A DNA stretch of 64,000 nucleotides. It comes from Acholoe squamosa. Its lineage: Eukaryota > Annelida > Polychaeta > Phyllodocida > Polynoidae. The notes below the pieces were generated by a model. It searched no databases, had not been told where the DNA came from, and saw only the letters and a program-made list of their open reading frames with translations. The translations under genes and the position numbers were made by a program. Within the stretch, counting starts at the first letter, position 1, and each line of letters starts with the position of its first letter. Of this stretch, positions 12,493-24,024 are shown one piece after another. The stretch is from the NCBI GenBank assembly GCA_949317995.1, contig OX439052.1, forward strand, positions 35,775,932 to 35,839,931, in the 5' to 3' direction.

Positions 12493-13024
12493 TAGGCCAA
12501 ATCCCACTACATGAAAAATGAGTCTAAAATCTATGTGAATTGAGAAATCAGCAAACCTAAGGTACTGTCATTATTGTAAATCGCAATGTTATCCTACCAT
12601 CCTTTACCATATTAAAATCTCACTGATAGCCGATATTGGATGATACATCTCTGTAATTTTGATTCTCTTGCCAATATTGGACAGTAGATCTCTGTGATTT
12701 TCATTCTATTGCCAACATTGGGCACTGAATCCTTGTGAATATGATTTTATTGCCGTTCTTTATAGTAAATCACTGTGAATTCTACACTTTGGCTGAGAAA
12801 CCCAGACAGGCAAGTGATTCACAGAGATTTCAAGAGTCTGTGACAAAAAATATCTAAATGTCTTGATGTGTACCACAGCACAAAAGGCAGCCTTTAGACA
12901 AGGCCCCTTAGCAGCTATAGGCTGTCCTTAGACGATATTAACACTCCAATATCGGCTAAGGATCACTGCAATCTTAAATCACAAGGATATTACGCCATTT
13001 TTCCACGTTGTGGGTTTTGGCCTT
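12493..13024. mobile_element. MITE, TAGGCCAAATCCCAC family, copy 1
   Basis: Ends are TATAGGCCAAATCCCACTAC and its inverted, slightly diverged partner ending GGGTTTTGGCC. The interior repeats the theme 'GATATTGG' and 'ATCACAGAGAT', which is shared by the copies at 13827, 14053, 15765 and 19764. It is non-coding. Confidence 0.75.
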
Positions 13025-13826
13025 GTGAGGCTTACATTTCTGGTACTCTTTTTATGACTTCCTTTCCCTTCCTCAACTAATAGGATTTTCTCAAATCTTA
13101 TACATTTTCTTGAGCGATTTTATACTTTAACCCCTGCGGGACTCCCTTTACTAAGTTAACTTATAATTATTTCCTGCTAACTGACTTGGAGTATCAAGAG
13201 TTCACCTTTGACTCATCTATGTAGTCTTCTCATTATTGTTGTTATTAATTCAGTGTGTGAGATATAAAGGTCTGTAGTTAAATAGTTTGAATAGACCTGC
13301 CATTTTAAATCTGTCACTGTGGTTTTTTTAATGATGTAGACTAGTTCTGGCTGTGTGCGGGTCTATATATCTAGGGCCATCCATTAGATAATACGTCCCT
13401 TATTTATGGATATACATATAGAGTTAAATTATATAGGTATATCTCAAGTTAAGTTGGAATTTGGCTATAGGAGGGTTATTTTTGTCTTTAATCCCATCTG
13501 ATAGACTGTATACTAGACTTGCTCGTCTAGACTGTAGTTGGTGACTTAGGTAACACTCATATTATAGAAACTCTATTAGTCACTCTGACGTTTACCTATT
13601 TGAATATATGAATGACATTGTGAAATATTATATATGACACAGTGTACAACTTACAGGGAGGGGTTGTATAATAGATATCGATCAATATGTGGGTGCTTCA
13701 GATGCACATTACTGAAGTGAAAAGTATAGCAGACTAGGCTACATTATACAGTGTATGATATCACTATGAAGCAGGGCTATAGGGGGCAAATGGCTAATGA
13801 TGACATATAGCCATACTACAGGGCTA

Positions 13827-14797
13827 AAGGTCGAATCCCACATGGCGAAAAATGCCTCAAATATCTCTGCGATTTTGAGTCTCTTGTGTTTATAGGATCT
13901 ACCCCAAATTCCCAAGGGTTATAAGTACATCAGAGAACATAAAACACAAGGACTCATGCAGTCTTTGGGATAGTTTCTCTTTGTTGATGTTTATATTTCT
14001 GTGGATCATATATTTTCTGGCCTAAAATCTCAAATGAGTGCTTGTGTTCTATAGGCCAAATCCCACAACGTGAAAATGGTTGGGAAATCGTTGTGAAAAA
14101 GGATATGTGGGTGCTTAGCCGATATTGGGGTGGTAATATCATTTAGGGAAGACCTATAAAGGCTAAGAATCCCTGTCAAAGTGCTGGTATTTAGGGAGTA
14201 TAGAACATCAACAGTTTTTGATATTTTCTTCACAAAGGGCTTGAAATCTCTGTGATAGACTCAAAATCCCTGTGATTTAGAGGAAAACAACAGTTTCTAG
14301 GAAATCAGAAGAGGTGTGTCTCTGATAAATCAGGAGCCAAGTTCCACATACTACAGTCATAATGGGGTTCTGCTTGTGATTTATGCAAGCTACATTTGTT
14401 TATGCTATGCAGGAGACCATTACAAACCACAGAAAATAGTCAGTGACAACTGTGATTTTAATATCAAATACTCTATCTCTGTGAATCATTCTAGCAACTC
14501 ATCTGTGCAGTAATGAAAATCACAGAGATTCCCCTGCTACTATCAGCTATAGTTGGATTTGGAGTGGTAAGAAGTGCAGTAAGTACCCTTGTGATTTAGG
14601 AAATTGGCAAGAGTCCAATGTTGCCGATATCCAGAATCACAGACATTTCAGACCCGTTTGTCACATAGTGGGATTTGGCCTTATGTACCCTTGTGTACTT
14701 ATAACCCTTGCGACTTTGGGGTAGGTACAATAAACACAACAGGTTCAAAATCGCAGAGATGTCTCAGGCATATTTCGCAAAGTGGGATTCGACCTTA
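13827..14797. mobile_element. MITE related to the TAGGCCAAATCCCAC family, host of a nested copy
   Basis: The outer ends read AAGGTCGAATCCCAC on both sides (inverted). The inverted similarity continues inward for about 100 bp, through CTCTGCGATTTTGA and TACCCCAAA to GGGTTATAAGTACA. The element is interrupted at about 14052 by a complete second element of the sister type (14053-14683), so the outer one inserted first. Confidence 0.8.
14053..14683. mobile_element. MITE, TAGGCCAAATCCCAC family, copy 2 (nested)
   Basis: A complete copy of about 630 bp inside the element at 13827-14797, bounded by TAGGCCAAATCCCAC and its inverse. The interior is nearly the reverse complement of copy 3 at 15765-16342, including the segments with CAACAGTTTTTGATATTTTC and AGGAAAACAACAGTTTC. 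Flanking TA dinucleotides fit a Tc1/mariner-type target, but this is inference. Confidence 0.8.
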
Positions 14798-15764
14798 AGG
14801 GGGAAATTATGACGCTGGGCCAGAATTTAAAAGAAATGAGTAAACAATTCAATGATCTCATAATGAAATTGTTCTGAAGTTCCTGTATATAGACGCCAAA
14901 TGTTGGAGAGTGAGGTTATACTCATATATATTCATGTGTACATGGGTAAAACCAATCTGATTCACAGGTCAGGTGACACTGCATGTGATAACTTTGTTTT
15001 GACATGGAGATCATCGATTTAAAAAAAGAAAGTTTAACTTTTTTCCCTTCCAATAACAGCAAACTAGCCTTTGTATACAATACTGGGGAGACATGACCCA
15101 TTCTCAATAATTATGATTTACCTTCATGATAACATTGGCAATTTTCCGATTGAGTTTAGTCATTAAGGGCTGCGTGGTCCATGTCCGTTTATTGTCATCA
15201 TGATGACATTAAATGATGACGTGATGTTATAATGATACACAAATGCATTGATGGCGAGTCTACTCACTAGGATGGCATTATGTCACCTCTCCAAGACTAC
15301 ATCTACGATAATCAACCCCATTATGATTGGCATGATGTACGAATGGTGAGATGCTGAAATGACGACCAAGGCCATAGAACTATATCGCCCTTTAATAGGA
15401 TTTCCATTATAAAAAAAAAAAAAAAGAAAATAAGGGGTTATAAAAAACCGAAACCAGAAGAACACTGGAATCGTTTTATACCTCAATACTAGACTCGCGA
15501 TCTAGCATACAACTACCATTAGCCCTCTCACTCTTGACTGATCCCTCAGTCTCCAAGGGTAACAGATGGGGCGAATGTCAGCCAGCACTATCAGCACGTT
15601 ACATAGTCGGTTGTGTATCTCTGAGAATCTATGGCCCTCAGTGTGTGTTTATACACATAATGAATTAACCACGTCTACCTACAGATGCCAGGGGTAAGGG
15701 GGGGGGGGGAGAAACGGGGACTGGGGGAGGATTAAAAGTCTCAGTATTATCAGATAGGGCACTA

Positions 15765-16342
15765 TAGGCCAAATCCCACTACGTGAAAAATGGGTCTGAA
15801 ATGTCTGTGATTCTGGATATCGGTCACATTGGACTCTTGCCAATTTCCTAAATCACAAGGGTACTCACTGCACTTCTTACCACTCCAAATCCGACCATAG
15901 CTGATAGTTAGAATGATTCACAGAGATAGAGTATTTGATATTAAAATCACAATTGTCTCTGACTATTTTGCAATGGTCTCCTGCATAGCATAGACAAATG
16001 TAGCTTGCATAAATCACAGGCAGAACCCCATTATGACTGTAGTATGTGGAACTTGGCTCCTGATTTATCAAAGACCCACCTCTTCTGATTTCCTAGAAAC
16101 TGTTGTTTTCCTCTAAATCACAGGGATTTTGAGTCTATCACAGAGATTTCAAGCCCTTTGTGAAGAAAATATCAAAAACTTTTGATGTACTATACTCCCT
16201 AAATACCAGCACTTTGACAGGGATTCTTAGCCTTTATAGGTCTTCCCTAGACGATATTACCACCCCAATATCGGATAAGCACCCACATATCCTATTTCAT
16301 AACGATTTCCCGACCATTTTCGCATTGTGGGATTTGGCCTTA
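15765..16342. mobile_element. MITE, TAGGCCAAATCCCAC family, copy 3
   Basis: About 578 bp with ends TAGGCCAAATCCCACTACG and inverted GTGGGATTTGGCCTTA. It lies opposite in orientation to copy 2 about 1.1 kb away, and the two are similar along most of their length, so this DNA can form a large stem-loop. Confidence 0.8.
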
Positions 16343-17745
16343 TAAGAAGGAGGGGGTTCAAAGAACATAGCATTGAATAATAATCATAGCCGGCCATTTT
16401 GCCAGTGATCAAGGCTACATCAACCATTATGCTTTTATATTGGCAAAAGCCCATGTGCAAGTGTGCCATTCCGGTAACACTGTAATGAATACCCAGTTTC
16501 TACCATAACAAACACATGGAACAAGTGTTATTTGAGAGATTCCAATGACAAAGGGATTCCGATGACAGAGTCACTGGAAGTTAGTCCTTTTCAGATTACA
16601 ATTCAAATTTTAATTTTGAGGCAATGGCTGGTTTTTCCCCCTGCCCAATAGACCTATATCCATCAGAGAGCTGTACCAAGCTAGTGCTACATAAGGCCAA
16701 AAAAAAAAGAAGTTCCACAGAAGTTCAGGTAACGCTACCTATCCTAAATTTTTGGCCCTACCCTAACTTTTTTATGGGTGTTTTTGGGAGAAAATCAGAT
16801 GTTTTGGCACTTATCAAGATGTGTAAGTTTTTTTACGATCACGCATGTCAAATTCGCGTCGCGTCGACCCTAATACCTGAACACAACAAATTTTTTTACG
16901 CCTAAGTCTATCCCTTAAGTACAGGTACAGGGGTTCATCGGAGCTCATATACCTTCTCAATTACTCTGACCCCATGGCTACTTCTACCCTCAAACACCCT
17001 CTTTCTGAGTGGTTGAGGGCAAGGATAAACATTTACCTACAGTGAGTTATTGAGTAATGAGATAATGAAACAGTGGCAAGTTTAGCCAATTGGTAATTTG
17101 AAGTTTTGACCTGTTAACCCTTTAGGTTCATACAGTGTATTAATACATCATGTCCATCGGGTGTCGTGAGGCATTAATGCAGCCGTGGTAAGTCGCTCAC
17201 CAAGGCTACAACTATGCACCATGTTCACATAATGGGATTGATCCAAAGGATGGCATGATGCTCAAATGCAGCGCTGGTGAGTTGACTCATCAGCAATGCA
17301 TTGCCAATGGTGCATCGCGACAACTGACAAACCTGAAGACATCCGGTGGTTAGAAGCTACGAAATCCTCATGGTTTCGTCAGAGATAGGAGTTTCATGTT
17401 TCTTTGATGTCGAGATGCGCCAAAACAGCATCGGAATAACTGACCAGCACTCCTTTTGTGCATCAAGCCAAGCTTTAAGGACAGTATCAACCCCATGGGC
17501 CTATCATAATGCATTCATGTATCATGACCACAAAGGACCTTTTCATGGCTAAGTAGACAGAAGCAGTGTTTACTCTGACTGGGACGAAACTTGTGCCCTT
17601 TTGAAGTTTTTTTCCAATATCTTACACTGACTCAAATATGGCACATCGGTAAAACCATGCAATCAGGTCATGTAATATGCCTGGTGTAAGTGATACCTGA
17701 ATCAATTTTTCATCTCATGACTTAGAAAATCTGCACCAATAATGG
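16343..17745. other. Non-coding stretch with two hairpin repeats
   Basis: There is no supported exon. Degenerate copies of the ATGCAGC/GAGT hairpin repeat are at about 17158-17230 and 17252-17320. The first is preceded by TTAACCCTTT (17115), the end sequence of the piggyBac-like family described at 55072. Confidence 0.45.
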
Positions 17746-18313
17746 GGGCTCTACTACGCGATTATTTGCTACATTCTCATGAAATGTTATTGCTATAGTG
17801 CCTAAGGTATAGGGTGTGGAGATTCCTATATTGTAAACATGAGATTCAAAGATGTAAACATGAGATTTAAGGGGTCACTTCATGGGTGATCTCTCTCCTT
17901 GTGTGCCATATTTACAAACTAACCAGCACCTGAATAGACTCTGCGATTGGGTGGGAGTTCAATGTATAAACATCAACACTGCAAAATATAAATAACAACA
18001 CAGCAGTCACACAGCTCGCAGGGTCTTGTACTGTAAAAATCCAACCTGTCTGATATTGAATTGCAGAAACTCATGAGAGTGAAAGTCGGCAATGTTTACA
18101 TTAGACCAACTGGATTTAGTAAACAAAAACATCTTTTGTCAACAAAAACATACCCGAGATCACCCACAAACCCTTACCCACATAAACAAATGGCTCTGTC
18201 AACATTCAATTTCTACACTGAAAGAATAACAAATATCACCATATAAGCTGTGTTTGTGTCTCCTTTCATGATAATAGCCGCGATTCTCTGGGAAAATCGT
18301 GTAGCAGAGCCTC
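17746..18313. mobile_element. MITE, GAGGCTCCACTACGCG family, copy 2
   Basis: Opposite in orientation to the copy at 7570-8138 and similar along the interior. The left end is GGCTCTACTACGCGATT and the right end is AATCGTGTAGCAGAGCCTC. It is non-coding and lies in the interval just downstream (transcriptionally) of the J-domain exon. Confidence 0.75.
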
Positions 18314-18676
18314 CACTATAGACTTATTTGAACCAATTAATATTGTACTTTTACTCTTTAAGAATTCGCCCTTTCTCCCTTGACAGTCTAGACTGGGTTG
18401 GACCAACATTATTGGGTATTCTTCACGTGTAAGTATGACTATAACTCTGTTCTGCAATATAGTCCTGACACTATTTCACTATCACATACCTTAAACAGTG
18501 TATGGATAAAATATGGCAGGTTGAATTGGCACAATTTTCACTATGGATTGCTTACTATTGTTATTTATCTAATATGTGTAGATGAATTCAATTTGAGAAA
18601 ATAATTTTGCAGATATACGTGTAGGTTACTTATGAATTTCCTTTATATGAGAATTAATGCAGTCCATTTGTGAAAC

Positions 18677-19564
18677 TTAAATAATAGTACACTCACTTGT
18701 ATTAGGACCCGATTCCTCTTCACCTCTATTTGAACGTCCAAATAATCCATTCTGCCAATCGTACATTTTCTCCTCCTCGGCTTTCCTCTTGGCCTCTTCC
18801 CGAGCGGCATTCCGCTTGGCTTCCTCCCTTGTCCGCTTAAGCTCTTCCTCCCTGGCTGCCTTCCTGAGGGCTTCTTCCCGGGCACGCTGCACTCGTGGAT
18901 TATCTTCCGGCTCTGGTCGAGTTTGGGCTCGGCTACTGGCCTGTGGCCGAACCGGCTCTTCCTGTCGGTAAGATCCTCCAGACATTGGGTCGCTGTCCCC
19001 AAAAGGGTAAGAGTCCATGAAGAATGGGTCTCTGAAGAAGTCATCGAACATGTCGTCGATGTTTCCCATTCTGGAGGGCGGTGGGCGCGGCTGCTCAGAG
19101 AAGCCATTAGAGAAGGTGAAGCTAAATGACGCTCCTCCGGGTGTTGTCTCTGACCAATGTTCATCCCAATCCGGACGCCAAGAGTTATCTGGTTTCCGGT
19201 TCTCCTTGTTCCGTTGTCTGAACGTACTCCGGAAGATGTCATGGAGATCATCTGAACTAAAACCAAATGAATTCCCTTTGAATTTTCCCCCGGTGAAGGT
19301 GAATTTGGTTGGGTTTTTAGCCATTTGGGTTGCTCGTGCATCCATTTCCTCAGCACGACGCTGGAGTTCATATTCCCGCCTGGCCTCTGGGTCCTTCAGG
19401 GCCTCATAAGCTTTGCCGATCTCCTTGAACTTTTCTTCTGCATTAGGATCCTGGTTTTTGTCCGGGTGGTACTGCTTTGCAAGCTGGTAATACTTTTTCT
19501 TGATATCATCATCCGAGGCCCCCTTCTCCAAGCCCAGCACGGCGTAGAGGTTTTTGTGCGTCAT
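18677..19564 (-). CDS. J-domain (DnaJ/Hsp40) protein, main coding exon
   Basis: Presumed Hsp70 co-chaperone. From ATG at 19564 an open frame of 295 codons begins with a clear J domain (residues 5-70): [11 protein letters not shown], a basic helix II, and the HPD motif at residues 33-35 that stimulates Hsp70 ATPase. After it come a Phe/Gly/Ser-rich stretch (about 85-165), an acidic [10 protein letters not shown] segment (about 170-180) and a long Arg/Glu/Ala-rich helix (about 225-275). No zinc-finger or standard type-II C-terminal domain is seen, so it is a class B-like or class C J protein that I cannot name further. The in-frame stop at 18677 follows a strong donor (ACAA|GTGAGT, exon end 18698), so the protein may continue in a downstream exon, perhaps at 1-94. 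An acceptor at 19604-19605 lies just upstream of the ATG. Confidence 0.85.
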   Translation of the reverse strand: MTHKNLYAVLGLEKGASDDDIKKKYYQLAKQYHPDKNQDPNAEEKFKEIGKAYEALKDPEARREYELQRRAEEMDARATQMAKNPTKFTFTGGKFKGNSFGFSSDDLHDIFRSTFRQRNKENRKPDNSWRPDWDEHWSETTPGGASFSFTFSNGFSEQPRPPPSRMGNIDDMFDDFFRDPFFMDSYPFGDSDPMSGGSYRQEEPVRPQASSRAQTRPEPEDNPRVQRAREEALRKAAREEELKRTREEAKRNAAREEAKRKAEEEKMYDWQNGLFGRSNRGEEESGPNTSECTII

Positions 19565-19603
19565 CTTGAGACCGTTGTGGTCTTCTAGTTACTTCACAAT
19601 ATC
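19565..19603 (-). other. 5' UTR part of the J-protein exon
   Basis: On the minus strand TTTTTTATTCAG at 19604-19615 is a good acceptor, followed by 39 nt of leader without another ATG before the J-protein start. This implies at least one non-coding exon further upstream (higher coordinates). Confidence 0.55.
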
Positions 19604-19763
19604 CTGAATAAAAAATATAGTATTGGTAGCTATTAGTTTAGGAATATTATTTTCGTAAACGTAATACCAAATTGAGGTTAATATCAGAATAACATGTACA
19701 AAATATGATGTTCTTGTATCGCAGCATATCAGTTTTGAGATATGGTATATTTGATCCAGTCTA

Positions 19764-20254
19764 TAGGCCGAATCCCACAACGTGAAAATGACCATAGAAT
19801 CCTTGTGATTTATGCATGCAGGGTTCCTTAGCCGATATTGGAGGGTAATATCGTCTAAGAAGGGCCTATAACGGCTGAGGAGCCTTGCCAAAGTCTTGAC
19901 TTTTATAGAGTAGAACATATGAAATATTTTTGATATTTTCTTCAGAAAAGGTCAGAAATCTCTGTGAATTTGTCTGAGGTCATGATTTACCAGCAAAGAG
20001 ATGTATTTCACAATGCTTTACTTCACAATAACAGCAATTGAACCAAAATCACAGAGATCCAACGGTCAAAAACAGCAATAGAATCAAAATCACAGAGATG
20101 TACTGCCCAATATTGGCTAGCAGTGGGACTTAGAGTAGGGAGTAGTGGGGTGAGAACCCTTGTGATTTAGGAAATTAACAAGAGTCCATGACTGCCTATG
20201 TCCAGAATCACAGACATTTCAGACCCAATTTTTACGTAGTGGGATTTGCCCTTA
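19764..20254. mobile_element. MITE, TAGGCCAAATCCCAC family, copy 4
   Basis: Ends are TATAGGCCGAATCCCACAAC and inverted GTAGTGGGATTTGCCCTTATA. The interior shares GATATTGG and several ATCACAGAGAT segments with the copies at 12-16 kb. It lies immediately upstream of the J-protein exon, in its probable 5' intron. Confidence 0.75.
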
Positions 20255-23079
20255 TAACCATTAGAAGTCTAGCAACTCAACCTGTATTAAATCATATAAT
20301 AAAGGAACAAAGTCTCTAACTTGCTCTACCCTCCCAGTCTAAGCTACAGTATAGGCTACAGCTGATGTGATATGTCGATGGACAAACAGCGAAATAACAT
20401 GACTAGATGCTTCCATACTAGACTCAGTCAAGTAAGCAAATTAATTAGAACTGGTAGATCTAATTGTTCTAGGACATGAGCTTGTATTGAAGTAATTGAT
20501 GTATATAATCAGCCCCTCCCTCATGCCCCCCAAACAAACAGATACAGACACGAGGAATGAAGTGCCTTCAAGCCAATTACCAGTTCAACTTCAAAGGGGA
20601 AATTGGGCACTAATCCTATTTGTGCTTTTTGATAAACATGAAAAAAAGTTGCTTCTTTTTTCAGTAAAGCTATCTTTTATGAGAACCATCCTAAGCTTTT
20701 CATAAACTTCACTCTTTGAATGAGGTTACTTTTTCTAAATTTCATGAATTTCCATTATTAGATCGTTCCTTCCTCCTTGTGCATATGCGCAGTGAGCAAG
20801 GTGCGCATGTAGACTATTAACGTGTTGGATAGAAGAGAGGGAGGCTAAATCACTGTCCCTGTTGAACCAGGGCCCGGGACCAGGGCCTATCCCTGCTAAA
20901 TACCAAGAAGAATGACCCAATTGTTAATTAAGTCCTCACACACTAACATCCAGGAACTGGTGCGACATCACCCTTGTTATTTAGTATTAAGCTATTTAAA
21001 GGCTGCTTGGTGCCTAAAGGTTAATGTTCCTTGGGTCGCCATTACGCTCCCATACTCGCAGCACTGTATCTGTGCATCATGCTGTCCCTTTGTGAGTGTA
21101 TATCAAACCATGTAGGGTCGGCATGATGCATGTATCTGTCCTTGGCGAGTTACTCACCAGAGCTGCAAGCATGCATCATGTCTACCAATAGGTATCCTGA
21201 AATGATGAACTATGTACGGCCCTTGAATGGTTAAGCCTTATACGCAGCATACACTGCCATTAATTATCCACAACTAGGATTATTTGGAGATGGATGAGGC
21301 AGCACAGTCGCTCCTATTATCAGAATTCCGCCATACTATTTAATTGGTTTGACTTGAGTCATTTAGGCCTATACCATTCAGAGTCTAATTCTGGTGGACG
21401 AAGGGAGGTATTTATTGATGAGGATTTTAAGTGGAAGAGGGGAGGTGTCAAAGATTTTCTAAACACATCAATTGTAGCCCTTCTCATATTGAAGTTATGA
21501 CTTCAAATGAAATTCTAACCCTTTAAGGTCCATTTAAGCCCCCCCCCCGTTGTTCAAAAAATGATCACTCCCTTGAGGGGTTAAATTACTCACCCCCTCT
21601 GCCCACACCTGCCATTCTTTGCCGTCAGCCCCTGTCTGAACGCTATTACATTATTTATCTGTGTTTAGATATGATAAAACTTAAATGGTGAACGAGAGAG
21701 AAGATTCCCATAACAGTTATCTAATAGTATATCTTAACATGGGACAGAGGCCGAATCTGAAGAACTGCAATGCTTTTATGATTCTAGGCTATAGACATTT
21801 AAGATAACCATCATACCCTGAATATAACTTATATTAAAGACATATCTTATACCAAAATAACTTATATTAAAGACATATCTCAGGGCTTGACAAATCGGTT
21901 TTGAACCAATGTGTCCACTGGACACAGGGCCAAATCAAAGTTGTGTCCAGTAGGAAAATATCATGTGCCCAGCCTACTTACTCAATGTATAAGCCTAACT
22001 TGGCAGCTGTGTCCACTGGGCACAACTTGAAATATAAGTTTTGTCCCCGTTTTGTCCAGAGAAATATTTTTGTGTCCCGGGCACTGGACACAGGGATATC
22101 TTATACCAAAAGGTCAGCCCCTCCCCCGCATTATAGGCTACGCAAGGTTTTATGGTAATAGGTGGATAGAAGGATTCAAAGTCTAGAATACCCGGGCTAG
22201 AATGTTTGGAACAGCAGGGTCTACAATACATCGTTTTAAAATATGGTGTACTAGTGACCTTTACTTCATGTACAGTGTTATCAATAAGTCAAAACAAAGT
22301 GCATCAGCTACTAAGTACCCCTTGTCCCAATGCTCTTGTGTTTTCTCTTAATATTTTTGGTCTATGGCCTAATCAATATATAACCGTTATTAACGTTTTA
22401 AGTGCCATTGACTGCAGGATATACTATATTTTCCCTTTGAGCTTATAGTGGTCGAAAGACAAAGGCCCCACATTGTACGTGTACACCATACTAAAATATA
22501 CGTGTATTATATTATAGGGCTCCTATAATCTATAGAAAAAGGTACTTAAACTTTAATATGGATCCTACCAGAAACTGACTCAGTTGCTCTCTTCTAGACT
22601 CCTCCCAGACCCTGTATCTACCTGCCTGTGTAAACCTGGTCTATATTAACCCTACTGCAGTCTCCATATACATAGGAATTCTATAGTGTAGTAAAAAAAA
22701 AAGGGGGGGGGGGAGTTCTAAGGGATGGACTCTAGTTTTAAAAAAATAGACGTTGAAAATAAGTCCTACTACTAGTAATAACTGGCTCAGCATTTGTTCC
22801 CTCCATTCCTGTCTCCCATAAGGTCTAACAGTTAATCATTAATTGACTACTGAGCCAGGATTCACAGGAATGGATAGAAATAAATAGGATGCCTATAGCT
22901 AGTATAGGGATCCTCTGTTCCTTTAGCACATCCATACAAATGTAGATCCATGGGTTATCACTTCAAAACCGAGTATACTGGTACCTCATAGAAGACCTTC
23001 ATTTATAGTACATATACATAGGAACTCTATAGTGTATGGGAAAAAATGGTAAGGTTCTTGGAAAAGAACAAATTTTCCC
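20255..23079. other. Non-coding stretch with minor repeats
   Basis: No exon is supported. A palindromic piece around TGTCCACTGG(A/G)CACA recurs at 21908-22095. A short sequence with CATATACATAGGAA and CTCTATAGTGTA occurs at about 22665 and again near 23010. Confidence 0.4.
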
Positions 23080-23610
23080 CTTCTCCCCCGGGCCTTCTCC
23101 CCCAGGCTGTAGTCTAGCGCCCAGCTACCCATCCCATCTCTCTGTTGGGGAACTGTATACATTCAGCTGAGCAGGGACAGTTGAACCCAATACCCACCTC
23201 ACTGTCTGAACGTTGCTTCCCAGCCACTGCTCCCGACCAGCAGCTGTCAACATTCCGAAATCCAACTGTCAAACCAACGGTGTTCCGTTCGGTAGCGTTC
23301 AAATTGTCAATAACGTACTCCCTCTGCGTCTCCGTACTCGTGATGTTATTCGGTGGTAGTGGTTTCGAAAGTAGTACGGCCGGGATGGAGAATTTTGGCG
23401 GCGCAGAGGGGGAGGGAAGGCCGTCGGGGACGGAGTGAAAGACGGGGTCGGCCCTGATGGTTTGATACCAGGCGGTCTCTCCTCCCTCTCTGCTGGTCTG
23501 ACCCAGTGTTAGTCTGCTCCACGGTGTATTACCGTTAGACGGGGGCGGTCGGAAAGTAGGGTCCTGGGAACCTGGCGTTGTTCAGGGCGGAAAGGAAGGA
23601 GGGGGGGGGG
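23080..23610. promoter_or_regulatory. CpG-richer patch, possible promoter
   Basis: This block has visibly more G+C and CpG than its AT-rich surroundings and ends in a G run near 23600. It lies about 3.5 kb upstream of the implied 5' leader intron of the J-protein gene, so it could hold that gene's first exon. It contains short open frames on both strands, but none is convincing. The promoter call is inference from composition and position only. Confidence 0.25.
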
Positions 23611-23829
23611 GGGGGGCGAGAAAGAGCCAAAAGAGGTAGACAAAGAAAATGGAAAAGGAGAAATAGGGCCAGAAAGAGAGAAGATAGAGAGTGTATGTAA
23701 GAGGGAAAGGTAGACACAGAGCCACACAAGGGTATAGCGGTATTTAGACAGTGAATGCTCATCAAAAATTAGTTTAATCAGGTTAATAGCTTCGGGCTTT
23801 TGCGTGCCTATATATGGGTGCTCAAATTT

Positions 23830-24010
23830 TAAGAACGTCACATCGTCACTTTTTAGGAGGGATGGCACGTCACTCCATCACTTTTTATGTATATAACAAT
23901 GTACTGGGAACTTTTGCTAGTCCGTCACTTTTTAAAACCCCTGTGTCACAAGCGTCACTTTTTAAAACCCCTGCGTCGCAGCGTCACGAGCGTCACTTTT
24001 TACCCATGTA
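23830..24010. repeat. CGTCACTTTTTA repeat cluster
   Basis: CGTCACTTTTTA-like units occur at least five times, three of them close together with AAAACCCCTG spacers (about 23925-24003). Confidence 0.6.
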
Positions 24011-24024
24011 TAGGCACATTTGCC

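Noticed and set aside
18643-19409. Long frames overlapping the J-protein exon (minus 242 codons, plus 130 codons)
   Set aside because: Shadow frames of the J-protein coding sequence.
23509-23868. Serine/leucine-rich minus-strand frames of 76-119 codons
   Set aside because: Derived from a purine-rich tract and a G run, with no splice or domain support.
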